A DNA stretch of 64,000 bases from Gonocerus acuteangulatus. Its lineage: Eukaryota > Arthropoda > Insecta > Hemiptera > Coreidae. A program made the translations under genes and the position numbers. Shown piece after piece: positions 21,626 to 32,054 of this stretch. The notes under the pieces were generated by a model. The model was not told where the DNA came from, did not search any database, and saw only the letters and a list, made by a program, of their open reading frames with translations. The DNA lies in NCBI GenBank assembly GCA_946811695.1, contig OX328128.1, forward strand, positions 29,869,457 to 29,933,456, in the 5' to 3' direction. Position 1 is the first letter of the stretch, and each line of letters starts with the position of its first letter.

Positions 21626-21890
21626 CATGGGCCTATATAAGGGGTGGGCTGAGCGGGCTGCACCCCCCCCCCCCCCCCCGAAATTTTGTTTTGGTAAGAA
21701 CATTTCATGTAAAAAAAACCTATAACAACAAAAAATGTCTTCTACATTTACTCTGGTCTACAATTTGTCTAGAGGACCTTGAAACTCAACATTTTACACT
21801 CAAATATTTAAAATTTTCCCTACACTCCAAATGCCTAGGGGTTACCAGCCCCCCCTCCCGAAATTATTTACTATATACCTACGTTAGTGG
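21626..21890 (+). mobile_element. MITE family E, copy
   Basis: Starts ATGGGCCTATATAAGGGG and ends near TTTACTATATACCTACG, the same layout as the copy at 47287-47551. It contains an 18-base C run and CCCGAAATTTTGTTTTGGT. The left flank GTTGCCGAC resembles GTTGCCGAG on the right, a possible imperfect ~9-bp target duplication. Noncoding. Confidence 0.7.
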
Positions 21891-22293
21891 TTGCCGAGAG
21901 TGCTATTTCCACTACTGTATGGTATTGGCGCCTAAAATCTAACTTTTATCTCCAAGGGCCGATCATTTCAAAGAATCGATCTCGAAGGGCCAATCTTTTA
22001 ATGAATAGATCTTCAAAGGCCGATTTTGTAAAGAATCGATCTATTTAGAATACCGTAAAATATTTTTTTTATTTAAAATATTCAAATACTTAATCTCAAC
22101 ACTTGTTATTTAATCTAATTTCTATTATTTAACTGAAGAAAAAATTTACAGAACAGTGTCCTATAATGTCCAGCAACAGAATTTTAATAGACCTTTGCAA
22201 TATTCATTAATAAATTAATGAGATGCTGGGTTGGCCTAGGGACTCTAAGGGGCCCTGAAGCCAACCCTAGAACGACGACACTAGAAACAGTAA

Positions 22294-22295
<2 letters not shown>

Positions 22296-22381
<86 letters not shown>
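22296..22381. repeat. (TA)n microsatellite
   Basis: About 85 bp of TA with one ACATA interruption. Confidence 0.95.
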
Positions 22382-22382
<1 letters not shown>

Positions 22383-22525
22383 CAGACACTGATTTGAACG
22401 ATTTTTTTCCCCCAGAACCTATGGCTTATGATATGTTTCAATTTCTTACCTCATCTCCCTACAAAGAGGAAAAACGCGCTAAAATTAATAAAATATTTTT
22501 TTTTTTAAGTATTGTATATTTTGCT

Positions 22526-22863
22526 CGGGGGGCGAGGTTAGCTCAGTGGTAGAGCACTGGACTAATAAGCTGGAGGCCTGAGTTCAAATCCCGAGCAAGC
22601 GCTAAAGATTTTTTTCTTCTAGTGTCTTCGTTCATGGGTTGAATTCGGCCTCTCTGACCGTCCCTAGGCCGACCCAGCCTTTAATTAATTTAATAATGGG
22701 TACCTTGGGTGCTAATGACTCTAGCAGTCGAAGCGACCAAGGGGAAAATCAGGCGGCCGGAGCATAGTACTGACCACAATATCTCCCTAGTGTGCCGTAT
22801 GGTCATGAATCAGATATCTCTATAGTATCTGCCCCTCAGGGCCCTCGTGGCCTGTTACGGGAC

Positions 22864-22924
<61 letters not shown>
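22526..22924 (+). mobile_element. SINE-I, full-length
   Basis: GGGGCGAGGTTAGCTCAGTG head, box B GTTCAAATCCC, the common body, then GACTGATT and a ~59-base T run. The flanks carry a perfect 14-bp duplication, TTGTATATTTTGCT, at 22512-22525 and 22925-22938. The T-rich rather than A-rich end differs from SINE-II and the 5S-derived SINE. Confidence 0.93.
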
Positions 22925-22927
<3 letters not shown>

Positions 22928-22938
22928 TATATTTTGCT

Positions 22939-23490
22939 TAGTATCTGTTGAAATATTTCGCAAATATAATATTTTAAAGTAAAATTTGAAATTTGACCAT
23001 CTACTTACTGTAATATATCAACAGTTCCTGAAATATTGTGATAAGTGGAAGGCAAAATTACAATATTAGATACTTATTGCTTTGCTTATCATCAATGGAA
23101 ATAATTCATAAGATATTGTGTAAATGATAACTTTCAAGTAATAAACAAACCTCTTCGTATTTGGTATTTATTTTGTGGCCTACATTATCTGGATCGTCCC
23201 AGTAATGCCATCTATTAGTGGAAGATTGTTGACTTCATTATTTAAACAATACGACTCGAAGGAAGTTAGTGTTATTTCGAAAGGAACAATTATTATTATT
23301 TATTTATTTTTATCTTTTGTGAACAATTTAAACACATACTCCACTGAAATATCAAAGAAAAACAAGATTTAGGCGCCCCAATGCATAGAAAACTGTCGGT
23401 ATCACAAGCGCCAATTAATTACTCTGCCTTATCAACTTACTTTCGCCTTTACTTACCATGTTTTCCTAAAATATTCATTTGAATGTTAAA
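22939..23490. other. No gene recognised
   Basis: AT-rich. The 65-aa ORF at 23175-23372 has no domain. Confidence 0.4.
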
Positions 23491-24125
23491 GGTAATTAAA
23501 AAACAAAGCCAAAGCCAATTAAAAGCTAAGGCAAAGAGACACAAAAACCATTAAGCACCGATTTCCCCAATGATACCATTCTATCAAACTTTGCATAAGA
23601 ACCATTGTTGTCGAAAATTTATAAAGCTTTCGAATAAATGCCGTAATGTATTGAAATTTAAAGATTTTTAAAAAAATCCCAACAAAAATCTAGTATGCTC
23701 AAACCTTTTATGGTTTTGGATTCATTTGACTCCCGACGCCGAATTGCCTATAAAACGTGTACTTAACATAACTTAAACGTAAAAGCATTATCGCCAGGGC
23801 TTTTTCGTTTACAGTTTGCCAAAGAAAAAAAACAAAAAAACAGTGTTTTGTAAGGCGGATTCTGCAGGTTAACGCACTTGAATTTTAAATAATGCAAGAT
23901 ATTTTGTACAAAATTTGATCGAAGAATGATTATTTTTGGAGCAGCTAAGGAATAAGCACCCATGTATACATACGAAAATGTATACAAATTACAACCATCA
24001 TTATTTTCTTGGTCTTGTTGGTCTAAGGCTTCGGAAGCGTGAAATGTTCCCGAGTGCGTCATTGGGTCGGCGTCATAAGTGGATTTTCTCCATGTAAAAA
24101 GAGGGATGAATCGCGCTTAAAACAA
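23490..24125 (+). repeat. Dispersed repeat family A, copy
   Basis: Blocks in family order: TTAAGCACCGATTTCCCC, GCCTATAAAACGTGTAC, GGCGGATTCTGCAGGTTAAC, and GAAGCGTGAAATGTTCCCGA near the end. Compare 33715-35066. The 99-aa minus ORF inside is incidental. Confidence 0.7.
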
Positions 24126-24180
24126 AGACAAGCTCAAGCGAATTTTTAGAGGAGAATGGGTTGTTGTTGAGTAAAATAAA

Positions 24181-24315
24181 ATGTCTTCAGAAGTTTTGAC
24201 AAGAAAGCGACGGAGAGCTTATACAAGGAGACGCAAAGTAGACCTAAATTGCATTGAAAGTGCTTCAGAAGAGAGTGCAAGGGAAAAAGTGTTTACATTG
24301 AGCCAATCGTCTTGA
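24181..24315 (+). CDS. Small basic ORF, doubtful
   Basis: 44 codons: MSSEVLTRKRRRAYTRRRKV, then a Ser/Glu-rich stretch. The basic cluster followed by an acidic one looks more protein-like than most ORFs here and the ATG has an A at -3. No domain is recognised and nothing around it supports a gene. It may be a first exon or a transposon remnant. Confidence 0.2.
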   Translation: MSSEVLTRKRRRAYTRRRKVDLNCIESASEESAREKVFTLSQSS

Positions 24316-24468
24316 TGGATCGGAAAGGCCTTTTGAAGATTTTCCCTTTTAGGATGTTTCCATCTCCCTCTATAAGCAGAAAAACCTCCTTATAACCTCG
24401 ATCCGATAAAACAAGCCGTAGATACTGAAGACAAATTACGACGATTCATAAACCACAGGTTACGAAAG

Positions 24469-24473
<5 letters not shown>

Positions 24474-24529
<56 letters not shown>

Positions 24530-24535
24530 CATACA
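24474..24535. repeat. (TA)n microsatellite
   Basis: TA tract with an ACATACATACATA end. Confidence 0.95.
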
Positions 24536-24614
24536 TAGGTATTTAAAATTAAAAGTAAATGAAACTACTTGCCTGACGATATTTTAATCCGTTTTGTGGA
24601 TATTTAACAATACT

Positions 24615-24816
24615 GCCAACGGCCATAGCCACGTTGAGTACACCGGTTCCCGTAGATCACCGAAGTTAAGCAACGTCGGGTGTGGTCAGTACCTGAATGG
24701 GCGACCGACCACGTGCTGTTGGCATTATAAAAGGGTGGTAACCTATAGACAGCCCGGCGCTAATAGCCAAATAGTTGATGCGCCGTTAAAAACGAAAAAA
24801 ACAAAACAAAAAAAAC
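24615..24816 (+). mobile_element. 5S-rRNA-derived SINE
   Basis: Same architecture as 21343-21535, with GCCAACGGCCATAGCCACG at its very start, the shared deletion before CACGTGCTG, the GGTAACCTATAGACAGCCCG body and a GATGCGCCGTTAAA tail. An 11-bp target duplication, TTAACAATACT, lies at 24604-24614 and 24817-24827. The 84-aa ORF here is a reading of the SINE. Confidence 0.92.
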
Positions 24817-24827
24817 TTAACAATACT

Positions 24828-25780
24828 AGAATTTTCCTAAAAGAATAGCCACAATGAAATGTGTTTTCAGATACAAACAACAATTGCAACATTAAAAAAT
24901 ATGAGCAGCTTTGTACTGATAACCGTATAGTTTGTTAAAACGTTCTAAGGGTTAAGAAATCGTGTTATGCGGAAGGTAACCATTCTAAAGCCTATCAAAC
25001 TTCTAACACAAATGGTTTAGTTTCGGTGGGACTACGTCAGTCTGAGTAACAATATTTGAAATTTCGTTCTTCTTAGAAGCTTTAAAAATTCGGGGTTAAA
25101 CTTTTCATGAAATACGGTAAGATGTCGTATCTGATCTCTGGTTTTGCTTGCCATAGTTTAGGTTCCTCTGTAAAGCGATCTTGACCTTAACTTTCTTTTA
25201 TGGAATGGATGTCAGAAATAAAAATAGTTCATTATTATGGCGAGTACCAAATATGTATATAAAGTAGAATTATGTTTTGAACGAATGTCTAGCTTAGGCA
25301 AGATATCTGTCGAGTTGAGCAAGACACAATAGGCTTGATTGTTGAGAATGGCCTTCGCTGTCTCAGGTGGATCATCTGTTGTTATGGTTGGGCTGTTTAG
25401 TGTAGCGCACAATCCGCAGGCTATCTGCATATACAGATCTCAAGGCTTATGCTAAGCCGTGTAGCATGGTCAATATATTCACGACGGTGCAGATAATACA
25501 GTCGACAGTGCACGATGTTGCACTTGAAGCACCAAACACCGTTTGATACGGGGAAAAGTATGAACGAAAGGGTAAAAGTATACAGGAGTATTTAATAACG
25601 ATATTACTTATCGGCCCAATAGCAAACCGACACAACAATTCTACATAATGCCGCGCGTACCACTTGTCATCCAAGCACTTGATACTACTTGTAAGGAAGG
25701 TGAACAAGTACAAGTATTAGTAAGCGCGCCAAGTGCAAGTGAATAAGAAGCGGTTCCATTTATTAACAGGTAATACCAGT
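24828..25780. other. No gene recognised
   Basis: Minus-strand ORFs at 25212-25430 and 25447-25713 (72 and 88 aa) have no domain that I recognise. Confidence 0.4.
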
Positions 25781-25789
25781 TTGCAACTT

Positions 25790-26127
25790 TTGTTTTACGG
25801 TTTTATTTGTTATAGGGTTGAATGCTTCCTTACCTAATCAAAATTGATTTCCAAGAGTATTTATGTGGCGCAACAGTCATTAAATTTGGCAAAAATTCGA
25901 TTTTTCAACTAAAGTCCCGATGCATTTCAGAATAAATAACCATTTTTTTAAATCTTTATTATCAGAAATGTCAGTACATGAATTCTTCAGTACATTAAAC
26001 TTTTAAGTAGATTTTCTCCAAACTATATTTTTTTTCAAATCGGGCGGTACGCTAGTGTCTTCAATTTTCACCCGATCAACTTCAAATTTTAACTGCAATT
26101 ACGATTACTAAATGAAGGGTATTAATT
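25790..26127 (+). repeat. Family B copy, left part
   Basis: GGGTTGAATGCTTCCTTACC, CAAGAGTATTTATG and CAAATCGGGCGGTACGCTAG in family order. Interrupted by the palindrome 26128-26556 and resumed at 26557. Confidence 0.75.
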
Positions 26128-26191
26128 AATAATACTAAACAGGTGAAGAATAACCCTTCAAAAATTTTTCAAACTTTACATTTATTCCTCC

Positions 26192-26231
26192 ATCACAACG
26201 TTTCGGACACACAGGTCCATCCTCAGGCAAT
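26192..26231 (-). ncRNA. Hammerhead-ribozyme-like motif
   Basis: Inverted copy of the motif at 26453-26492, with identical core, stem II and stem I bases. See that entry for pairing. Confidence 0.5.
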
Positions 26232-26452
26232 CATGTCCTGTTTATTACTGTAGTTACACTAAAAGAGTCATGCAATAAATAAACATGATTCCTGTAAGGA
26301 ACCAAGTCAAATTACACCTACATCAATTGAAATAAAGCTGTGATAATGAGTGTTTAATTGATGTAGGTGTAATTTGACTTGGTTCCTTACAGGAATCATG
26401 TTTATTTATTGCATGACTGTTTTAGTGTAACTATAGTAATGAACAGGACATG

Positions 26453-26492
26453 ATTGCCTGAGGATGGACCTGTGTGTCCGAAACGTTGTGAT
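26453..26492 (+). ncRNA. Hammerhead-ribozyme-like motif
   Basis: Order on the plus strand: ATTGC (stem I), CTGAGGA (core CUGANGA), one extra U, GGAC-CTGTGT-GTCC (stem II, 4 bp), GAA then ACGT (self-complementary, usable as a dimeric stem III), T (cleavage-site H), GTGAT (stem I; five pairs with ATTGC, two of them G-U). This is the type I hammerhead layout. The extra nucleotide between CUGANGA and stem II is non-canonical, so activity is not assured. Confidence 0.5.
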
Positions 26493-26556
26493 GGAGGAAT
26501 ACATGTAAAGTTTGAAAAATTTTTGAAGGGTTATTCTTCACCTGTTTGGTATTATT

Positions 26557-26800
26557 ATTTAACTGCAAATTTCTAATTATATATTTTGGGTTTTATGACC
26601 GATTTTTGACGGATTTGTTAAAAGAAAATAAAGAATTGTTCATCATTTTCGAAACAATCAATATTTCCTAAAAAATCATACGTACTTTACTAGATTTTTT
26701 CTTCTTTTTCCAAAAATAATTTTAGTTTTTTGATTTAGATTAAAAATTGCTACCTGCTGATTATCGCCTGTTCGTCAGACACAGGGCTGAAATTTAAACC
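26557..26800 (+). repeat. Family B copy, right part
   Basis: Resumes with TTTAACTGCAAATTTC and continues with ACCGATTTTTGACGGATTTG and ATTAAAAATTGC, the order seen at 61640-61870. Confidence 0.75.
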
Positions 26801-27049
26801 AGTTATCGCCAATACTTTTTTGACCCTCTGTTTATCTGGAAACAGGTAGGGAAATCGTAGTAAATCAGAAGCGTCTATCTGAGAGCTTGTTACATGACCT
26901 GAAAACATGGTTCTTATGTGATTTTTTATAGAGATCTCATAAGATAATGTCAATTTCCGGTTGCGGCGCCTCTTGCATTTACATACCTTTTTCAGGAATT
27001 TTTGCGATAAAGCATTCACTGTCTAAGCTTTCCAAATGATACTAGTGAT

Positions 27050-27110
27050 AAGAACGGAAATGCGGTATGATGACGCAGTTTCTGCGAGTCGGACTTTCTT
27101 TGAATGATAA
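27050..27110 (-). repeat. Family A end fragment
   Basis: On the minus strand: GTCCGACTCGCAGAAACTGC and GTCATC, the start block of family A (compare 33715 and 41993). Confidence 0.65.
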
Positions 27111-27227
27111 CCGTAAATTACTTTGAGTGAGTAATATCAAACCTTATTTCTGAATGGCTGAGAATTCTGATTGTAATAGCGATAAGACCACCGGAAGAGC
27201 GGGTTTGTACCGGAAAAGGTTATCATA

Positions 27228-27295
27228 GAGTTGAGCCGACTGCTTGCTGGTAATCCTTCTTGAGTTGAGCCGACTGCTTGCTGGTAATCCTTCTT
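27228..27295. repeat. 34-bp direct duplication
   Basis: GAGTTGAGCCGACTGCTTGC-started units at 27228 and 27262 are identical. Confidence 0.9.
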
Positions 27296-27691
27296 GAGTG
27301 TTATCAGCACGAGACTTGGAGCGATTGATAAGCGGTTGCTGAGAGATTTGCTGAGAATATCGGCTAGAGATGAAAGGAGCTTTCTTCCGTCCGCTGGGAG
27401 AGAAACCAGGAGTTACTTTCCACAGATCAAGCCACCCAAGGGTCATTAACACGAGGAGCATTCTCGTGCAGTCTCCGTTCTAACAAAGACATTCTGAGGA
27501 TATCGGAGAGATGGATTCCTGAGGGTCTCTGAGGATGGCTGTGAAGATCTTGAGACTACAAGGAAAAACTAATTCGAACTGAAGAGTTGACCCCTAACTG
27601 CTGGGTCATCTATAGTATTTATAAGCAGTCAGGGAATAGTTTGGGATTAGGCTACGAAAACATCATTACGATTTTGTAAAGATCTCTTTTA

Positions 27692-27728
27692 AGGACGTTT
27701 TGGCTACTCTTTTGTAGCCTTCGACAGC
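27692..27728 (-). ncRNA. Degenerate hammerhead-like motif
   Basis: Minus strand: CTGTCGA, A, GGCTAC-AAAAGA-GTAGCC (6-bp stem II), then AAAACGTCC. The core has A6 changed to U and GAA changed to AAA. Same family as 33934-33970. Confidence 0.35.
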
Positions 27729-27839
27729 TAAAAGACAAAACAAAAACACAAATCTCTTGCGAAGACCAACGAAATGATTCGTGTGCCTTACGGGGTCTCA
27801 CACGTTCGCCCTACTCACAAGCTTGGAGGTGGTGGCCTT

Positions 27840-28173
27840 TAAGGGGTAACACTTCCTAGTAACTTTTTTTTTACAATTTTTTTTAAGGGCTAAAATTCGT
27901 CCTTAACTAATGATATTCAAGAGTGTTTATGTGAAGAAATATTTTTTAAATGGGCCAAAAATACGATTTTCCGAGTGAAGCCGCTATACCGAGTTCACTC
28001 GGATGCTCATTTGAAGATACTTTTTTGAGCTAGCTTCGATTGGTCCCATTTTAATTGTTAAGTTTTTTTTCGTCCTTATTCGATACATTTCAAAATTATA
28101 ACCCACTATTTTATCTTTATTACAAGAAAGTATGAAAAAAAATTAAATAGGAAAAAAATAAACATTTCAGAAC
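27840..28173 (+). repeat. Family B copy, left part
   Basis: AAGGGGTAACACTTCCTAGT start, then ATTCAAGAGTGTTTATGTG and AAACATTTCAGAAC. Interrupted at 28174 and resumed at 28954. Confidence 0.7.
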
Positions 28174-28188
28174 TATTTTTTTCAATTT
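28174..28188. repeat. Target duplication of PLE palindrome (left)
   Basis: TATTTTTTTCAATTT, repeated exactly at 28939-28953. It joins the two halves of the family B copy. Confidence 0.75.
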
Positions 28189-28264
28189 AACTCTTAGGCT
28201 TCCACGGTCCGAGTCATTACAAATATTATAGTCTTCTGGTATTGACCGTGTCACAAACTTCTTT

Positions 28265-28304
28265 GCCGACGTTTCGCTAGTCATACTGCCAGCTTCCTCA
28301 GGGC
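28265..28304 (-). ncRNA. Hammerhead-ribozyme-like motif
   Basis: Inverted copy of the motif at 28852-28892, with the same core, hairpin and flanks. Confidence 0.5.
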
Positions 28305-28564
28305 TTAGTCTGAGAATGAGGATGTTCTTCTAGTTGTTCAGTATAAATACTCGTCTTTGTATTCATCCGCGGGCGTAATCTGCTCTTCCATGTATCTGAT
28401 TGGTTGGTCCCTGTCTTGCTTGAACCTGGTTGGTGGATTCCATCTGGACCGTTGACTGGTTGAACCCATCTTCTTTGTTAAAATTTTCCGGGCAGCGTAC
28501 TATCTCTATGGCTTCCCTAATGATCCGTTCTCATTAGGAGGAACGGCCTAGTTCCGCCTAATGA

Positions 28565-28858
28565 GAACGGATCATTAGGGAAGCCATAGAGATAGTACGC
28601 TGTCCGGAAAATTTTAACAAAGAAGAGGGGTATAGGCTCAGCAAATTATGGCATCCGGTGATTAAGCCGAAGGAAAAAAGAAGAAACGAAATTCAACCAG
28701 TCAACGGTCCAGATGGAACCCACCAACCAGGTTCAAGCAAGACAGGGACCAACCAATCAGATACATGGAAGAGCAGATTACGCCCGCGGATGAATACAAA
28801 GACGAGTATTTATACTGAACAACTAGAAGAACATCCTCATTCTCAGACTAAGCCCTGA
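28565..28858 (+). pseudogene. C-terminal end of a PLE reverse transcriptase/GIY-YIG protein
   Basis: The frame reads IREAIEIVRCPENFNKEEGY, then RLSKLWHPVI, the conserved segment just after the GIY-YIG endonuclease in Penelope-like elements. A Pro/Ser/Thr-rich tail follows to the TGA at 28856. Reverse transcriptase and most of the endonuclease are absent, so this is a terminal fragment. A mirrored copy with a ~60-bp deletion lies in the left arm. The stop codon is embedded in the CTGAGGA core of the downstream motif. Confidence 0.8.
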
Positions 28859-28892
28859 GGAAGCTGGCAGTATGACTAGCGAAACGTCGGCA
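28852..28892 (+). ncRNA. Hammerhead-ribozyme-like motif
   Basis: GCC (stem I), CTGAGGA core at 28855-28861, one extra A, GCTGG-CAGTATGA-CTAGC (5-bp stem II, one G-U), GAA, ACGT, C (cleavage H), GGC (stem I). Layout matches type I hammerheads with a minimal stem III that would need dimerisation. The extra A after the core is non-canonical and recurs at the other loci. Confidence 0.55.
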
Positions 28893-28953
28893 AAGAAGTT
28901 TGTGACACGGTCAATACCAGAAGACTATAACATTTGTATTTTTTTCAATTTTT

Positions 28954-29250
28954 ACCCGACCAACTTCAAATTTGTTACTGCAGCTTCCTAATGATATTTG
29001 CTAGTAAATTACGTAGGATTTTTTTTTTTTTGATTCATTGAATTATAACGATTTTATGACCTATTATCAAAGGCTTTTTAATAGAAAATAAATAATTGTT
29101 CGCCATTTTCGAAAAAATTAATATTTCCCAAAAATCCTACGTACTTTACTAGATTTAACCTTCTTCTTTCGGAATAATTTTAGGTTTTCGTTCTAGATTA
29201 AAAATTGCCGCCTGCAGACTATCGCCCGTGAAGAAAGAGGTTTTCCATTT
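28954..29250 (+). repeat. Family B copy, right part
   Basis: ACCCGACCAACTTCAAATTT, then GATTTTATGACC and ATTAAAAATTGCCGCCTGCA, in family order. Confidence 0.75.
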
Positions 29251-29379
29251 TTCAGACACAGCGCCGCCACTTTTTTTTCTAAGAATCGAAACTTATTTTT
29301 TTTTTTTTTTTGGATGCTTTAACATCCCATATAAAATGTTTGATTGTGACGAATAACTCTCTGAGCGGCCATCAATCAG

Positions 29380-29755
29380 CAAAACCGACAACTATGTGGG
29401 CTATAAGGAGTTCGTTCCTAAAGGACAGAGAGGTAACGCTGCCTACCTCTTGGATTTGATGAAAAGACTCCGAAAAAAGGGTCGTCAAGACGAGAAAATA
29501 CATCTCCGCTACCTGGAAACTCGATCACAACAACCTTGCCACAAGGCGCAACGACTCCGCGAGTTCCTGGCCAAACACCGGGTACAAAGGCTGCCCCACC
29601 TCCATTATAGTCCTCACCTTGCTCAAACAGACTTGTTTTTGCTCCCTCGGATTAAGGGAACCCTGAAAGTAACACGTTTTTTGTCCATAAAAGAGATCCA
29701 ACCAGTCATGACGGACATTGCGGTAACTCAAATGGCAGAATCGCTAGAATAAATG
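29380..29755 (+). pseudogene. Mariner transposase remnant
   Basis: The ORF reads GYKEFVPKGQ, KRLRKKG, REFLAKHRVQRLP, HYSPHLAQTDLFLLPRIKG and ATG-less flanks. This aligns with the C-terminal half of mariner transposases (EFVP.GQ, the NAPAH region, YSPDLAP.DFFLFPKLK). The HDNAPAH catalytic stretch is replaced by LETRSQQPCH and the SPDL Asp by His, so the copy is inactive. No terminal inverted repeats were identified. Confidence 0.8.
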
Positions 29756-29954
29756 CGTAAAGACCAAAATACAGTACATACCTTGAAGAATTTCAAGTGT
29801 TTATCCAAATCTGTTTAACTAATTACTTTACTTCGTGACCAATGGATCTGAAACGTTAAATTTTCCCTATGGATGGGAGCAAACGCACTAAAAATAGGAT
29901 TCAAAAACGCTTCTCCGGAAGTAATTGTTCCCGTTCTCAGTGTAACAGTCACCT

Positions 29955-30515
29955 GGTCCCTTTGAACTATATTCAAATTTTTAAGTAGTTTTAGAAGGGT
30001 TTGAATTTTTAGGTGGTTATAAAGAGGGCAGGCACGCCTAGGCAGCATGCGTTGCTAGGACGATAACAGGTTAGATGTTACCGTACTGTGTCTACTTCAT
30101 AATATTATTTTTATTCGCAGTTCATTTCAAATATGATGGCAGACCTTGAATTACTAGAAATGAACTGTTATTTTGTCCCTCACAGAGTTTACGCTATACC
30201 TGGTAATGGTCTATCCGAGGTAATAATATCTCGAACCCTTGCACAGCCTTCTCACCCATCAGCATCCCCATTCCGAACACTTCTTGGTAATGCTCTCTAA
30301 TATAATGGGTATTTCCAAATGACATCTTGGAAACATAAAATTTTAAATTTTAACATACATTTATTAATGACATATAGTATGACGGGAACCGTGCTATAAT
30401 AAACTGCACAAAATTATATAGTAGTGCTAATTTTGGCGATTCATTAATTAAAGCAATAAAATAACTACTTATCTGCCGTGTCGAAGCACGGGTAGTCAGC
30501 TATTACAGGATAAAA
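29955..30515 (-). repeat. Dispersed repeat family F, copy 2
   Basis: Inverted relative to 8590-9290. It ends on the plus strand with CGAAGCACGGGTAGTCAGCT and contains GGCACGCCTAGGCAGC and TAATGGTCTATCCGAGGTAA. Noncoding. Confidence 0.75.
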
Positions 30516-31370
30516 TGAAACTTTCAGTAGAATTGACCCGAAGTCACGTAGACTGAGAGTTAATGGAAGCATCCGGTGCTGCAGAAAGGACTAAGAAATT
30601 AACTAATCCAATGGGGATTATCTAATTAACGAAGCAATTAAGAAGAAATTCCTTGAAGTAAAATTACTTAGATCTCTTTTGGTCATCCATTTAGAACAGT
30701 ATTCTTCCATTTCTATTAATTACTCTGAAGAAAAAGCCATGGAAAATAATTAACAGCGTCTATAGAAAACAATTTTGGGTGGTGCTGGGATACTTTCGGG
30801 GTGGGGGCTGAGAACATTTAGGGGGTATGGAATACTTACAATCTAGAACTAGAATACTAGGATACTACAATCTAGTTATCCAATTAAAACGCTATCACAC
30901 CCAATAAAAACTATTGTTTTCTGAACTAAGTGATCTTATTTAATTTATTTTTAAGGTTCTTATGATTCATTCAGCTGAGCCTTGGTTCTAGACTTGTCTG
31001 GAATTTAGGAGCAAGGCTCGACTGAATAAGAATCTATACATGGGCACTGAAAATGGGACTTAGATCCCTGAAAACGTTCTGCAAAATAAAATACCTGTGG
31101 GAATTTTGGACTTCTTCTTCTGAATTTGTCATAGTTTTCTGAGTATTTTGCCTGTTTAAAATATAAAATATCGGTTTCTTCCAGAAGTATCATGATAGTA
31201 TGTGCTCAATTATTTTAAAAGTGCAATTAATTTAACAATGTAAGTTAGCCACAAAAATAGGTGGAAGCTTTAAAAACAAAAAAAATTTTTTTTTTTTGCT
31301 TATCTTCAAGATTACTTATTGTTAGAAAGGATTCAATATTGTTCCAACCTGCATTTTTTTCTTTTTCTTT
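30516..31370. other. No gene recognised
   Basis: A GGGTGGTGCTGGGATAC...GGGGTGGGGGCTGAG block near 30778-30825 resembles an inverted family E core. Nothing else is identified. Confidence 0.4.
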
Positions 31371-31375
31371 CTTCT

Positions 31376-31415
31376 TTTTAGGGCGCAAAGACATCAGGGC
31401 CATTATCACCGAAGC
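31376..31415 (-). mobile_element. SINE-II/5S-SINE tail fragment
   Basis: TTTTTAGGGCGCAAAGACATC and GGGCCATTATCACC correspond, on the minus strand, to the shared SINE tail at 59295-59335. Confidence 0.5.
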
Positions 31416-31960
31416 ATTAATATTTCTAGAATTGTATATATGTATTAAATAATATAACTGTATATGTGTATAATTTCTATTGTGTATTTGGAGGTATATC
31501 TAATAATTGAATTGAGCGAATAGCCTTGGTTACGGATGGTAATAAATAAATAATTAAAAAAATAGTTAACTAAAGGAACGAGAATTATTATGAGAATATA
31601 AGAAGGCAATACGTTGCCAGGTTTGTATTGCGCACCGCAACAATATGGATGCAATAGTGAAAGCAAGGAGAGATTGTTTGCAATCAATGGCCGAATAAGA
31701 CTCCTGAAATGTTGGAATGCCTCGATAGATAGGTTGAAAATCATGACCAGTAATCAGCCAATGTGTCACAAAAGCCACGGACTAGAAGATTTCCTTAGAC
31801 CGACTCAATTCTTCAGTCACAGCAATAGATATGAAACGTTTAGCGAGTTTTTTCTTTTACTTCAAAGGTAGAAAAGCAGCTTACGCAGTCCATCCGATCG
31901 CAACTAGAAGTCTTTGTTTCAGAATGTAGTGATCACATTAGGAACGGTTGTTAACATTTC
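31416..31960. other. No gene recognised
   Basis: Three overlapping ORFs on both strands (31445-31871) have no domain. Confidence 0.35.
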
Positions 31961-31961
31961 T

Positions 31962-32050
<89 letters not shown>
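31962..32050. repeat. (CT)n-(TA)n compound microsatellite
   Basis: About 50 bp of CT followed by about 40 bp of TA. The Arg/Glu-Tyr/Ile repeat ORFs on the minus strand come from it. Confidence 0.95.

Positions 32051-32054
<4 letters not shown>

Larger units (their letters stand above)
26128..26556. mobile_element. PLE-like palindrome with terminal hammerhead motifs
   Basis: Two ~201-bp arms (26128-26328 and 26356-26556) are near-perfect inverted copies around a 27-nt loop. Each arm carries CCTGAGGATGGACC...GTCCGAAACGTT. It lies inside family B: TTTAACTGCAA precedes and follows it, which may be the target duplication. Inverted terminal modules with this motif are expected of Penelope-like elements. 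No ORF is kept here, so assignment rests on the motif and on the parallel with 28189-28938. Confidence 0.7.
28189..28938. mobile_element. Penelope-like element, head-to-head palindrome
   Basis: Left arm 28220-28547 and right arm 28548-28938 are inverted copies meeting near 28548. Both contain the end of a PLE ORF followed by a hammerhead-like motif. The left arm lacks about 60 bp of the ORF. The outermost blocks, ACAAATATTATAGTC and GACTATAACATTTGT, mirror each other. A 15-bp target duplication flanks the unit. Inverted terminal copies are a known feature of Penelope-like elements. Confidence 0.85.

Noticed and set aside
24615..24726. Functional 5S rRNA gene
   Set aside because: All copies share a deletion before CACGTGCTG, carry a SINE body and A-rich tail, and two have clean target duplications. 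They are SINE heads.
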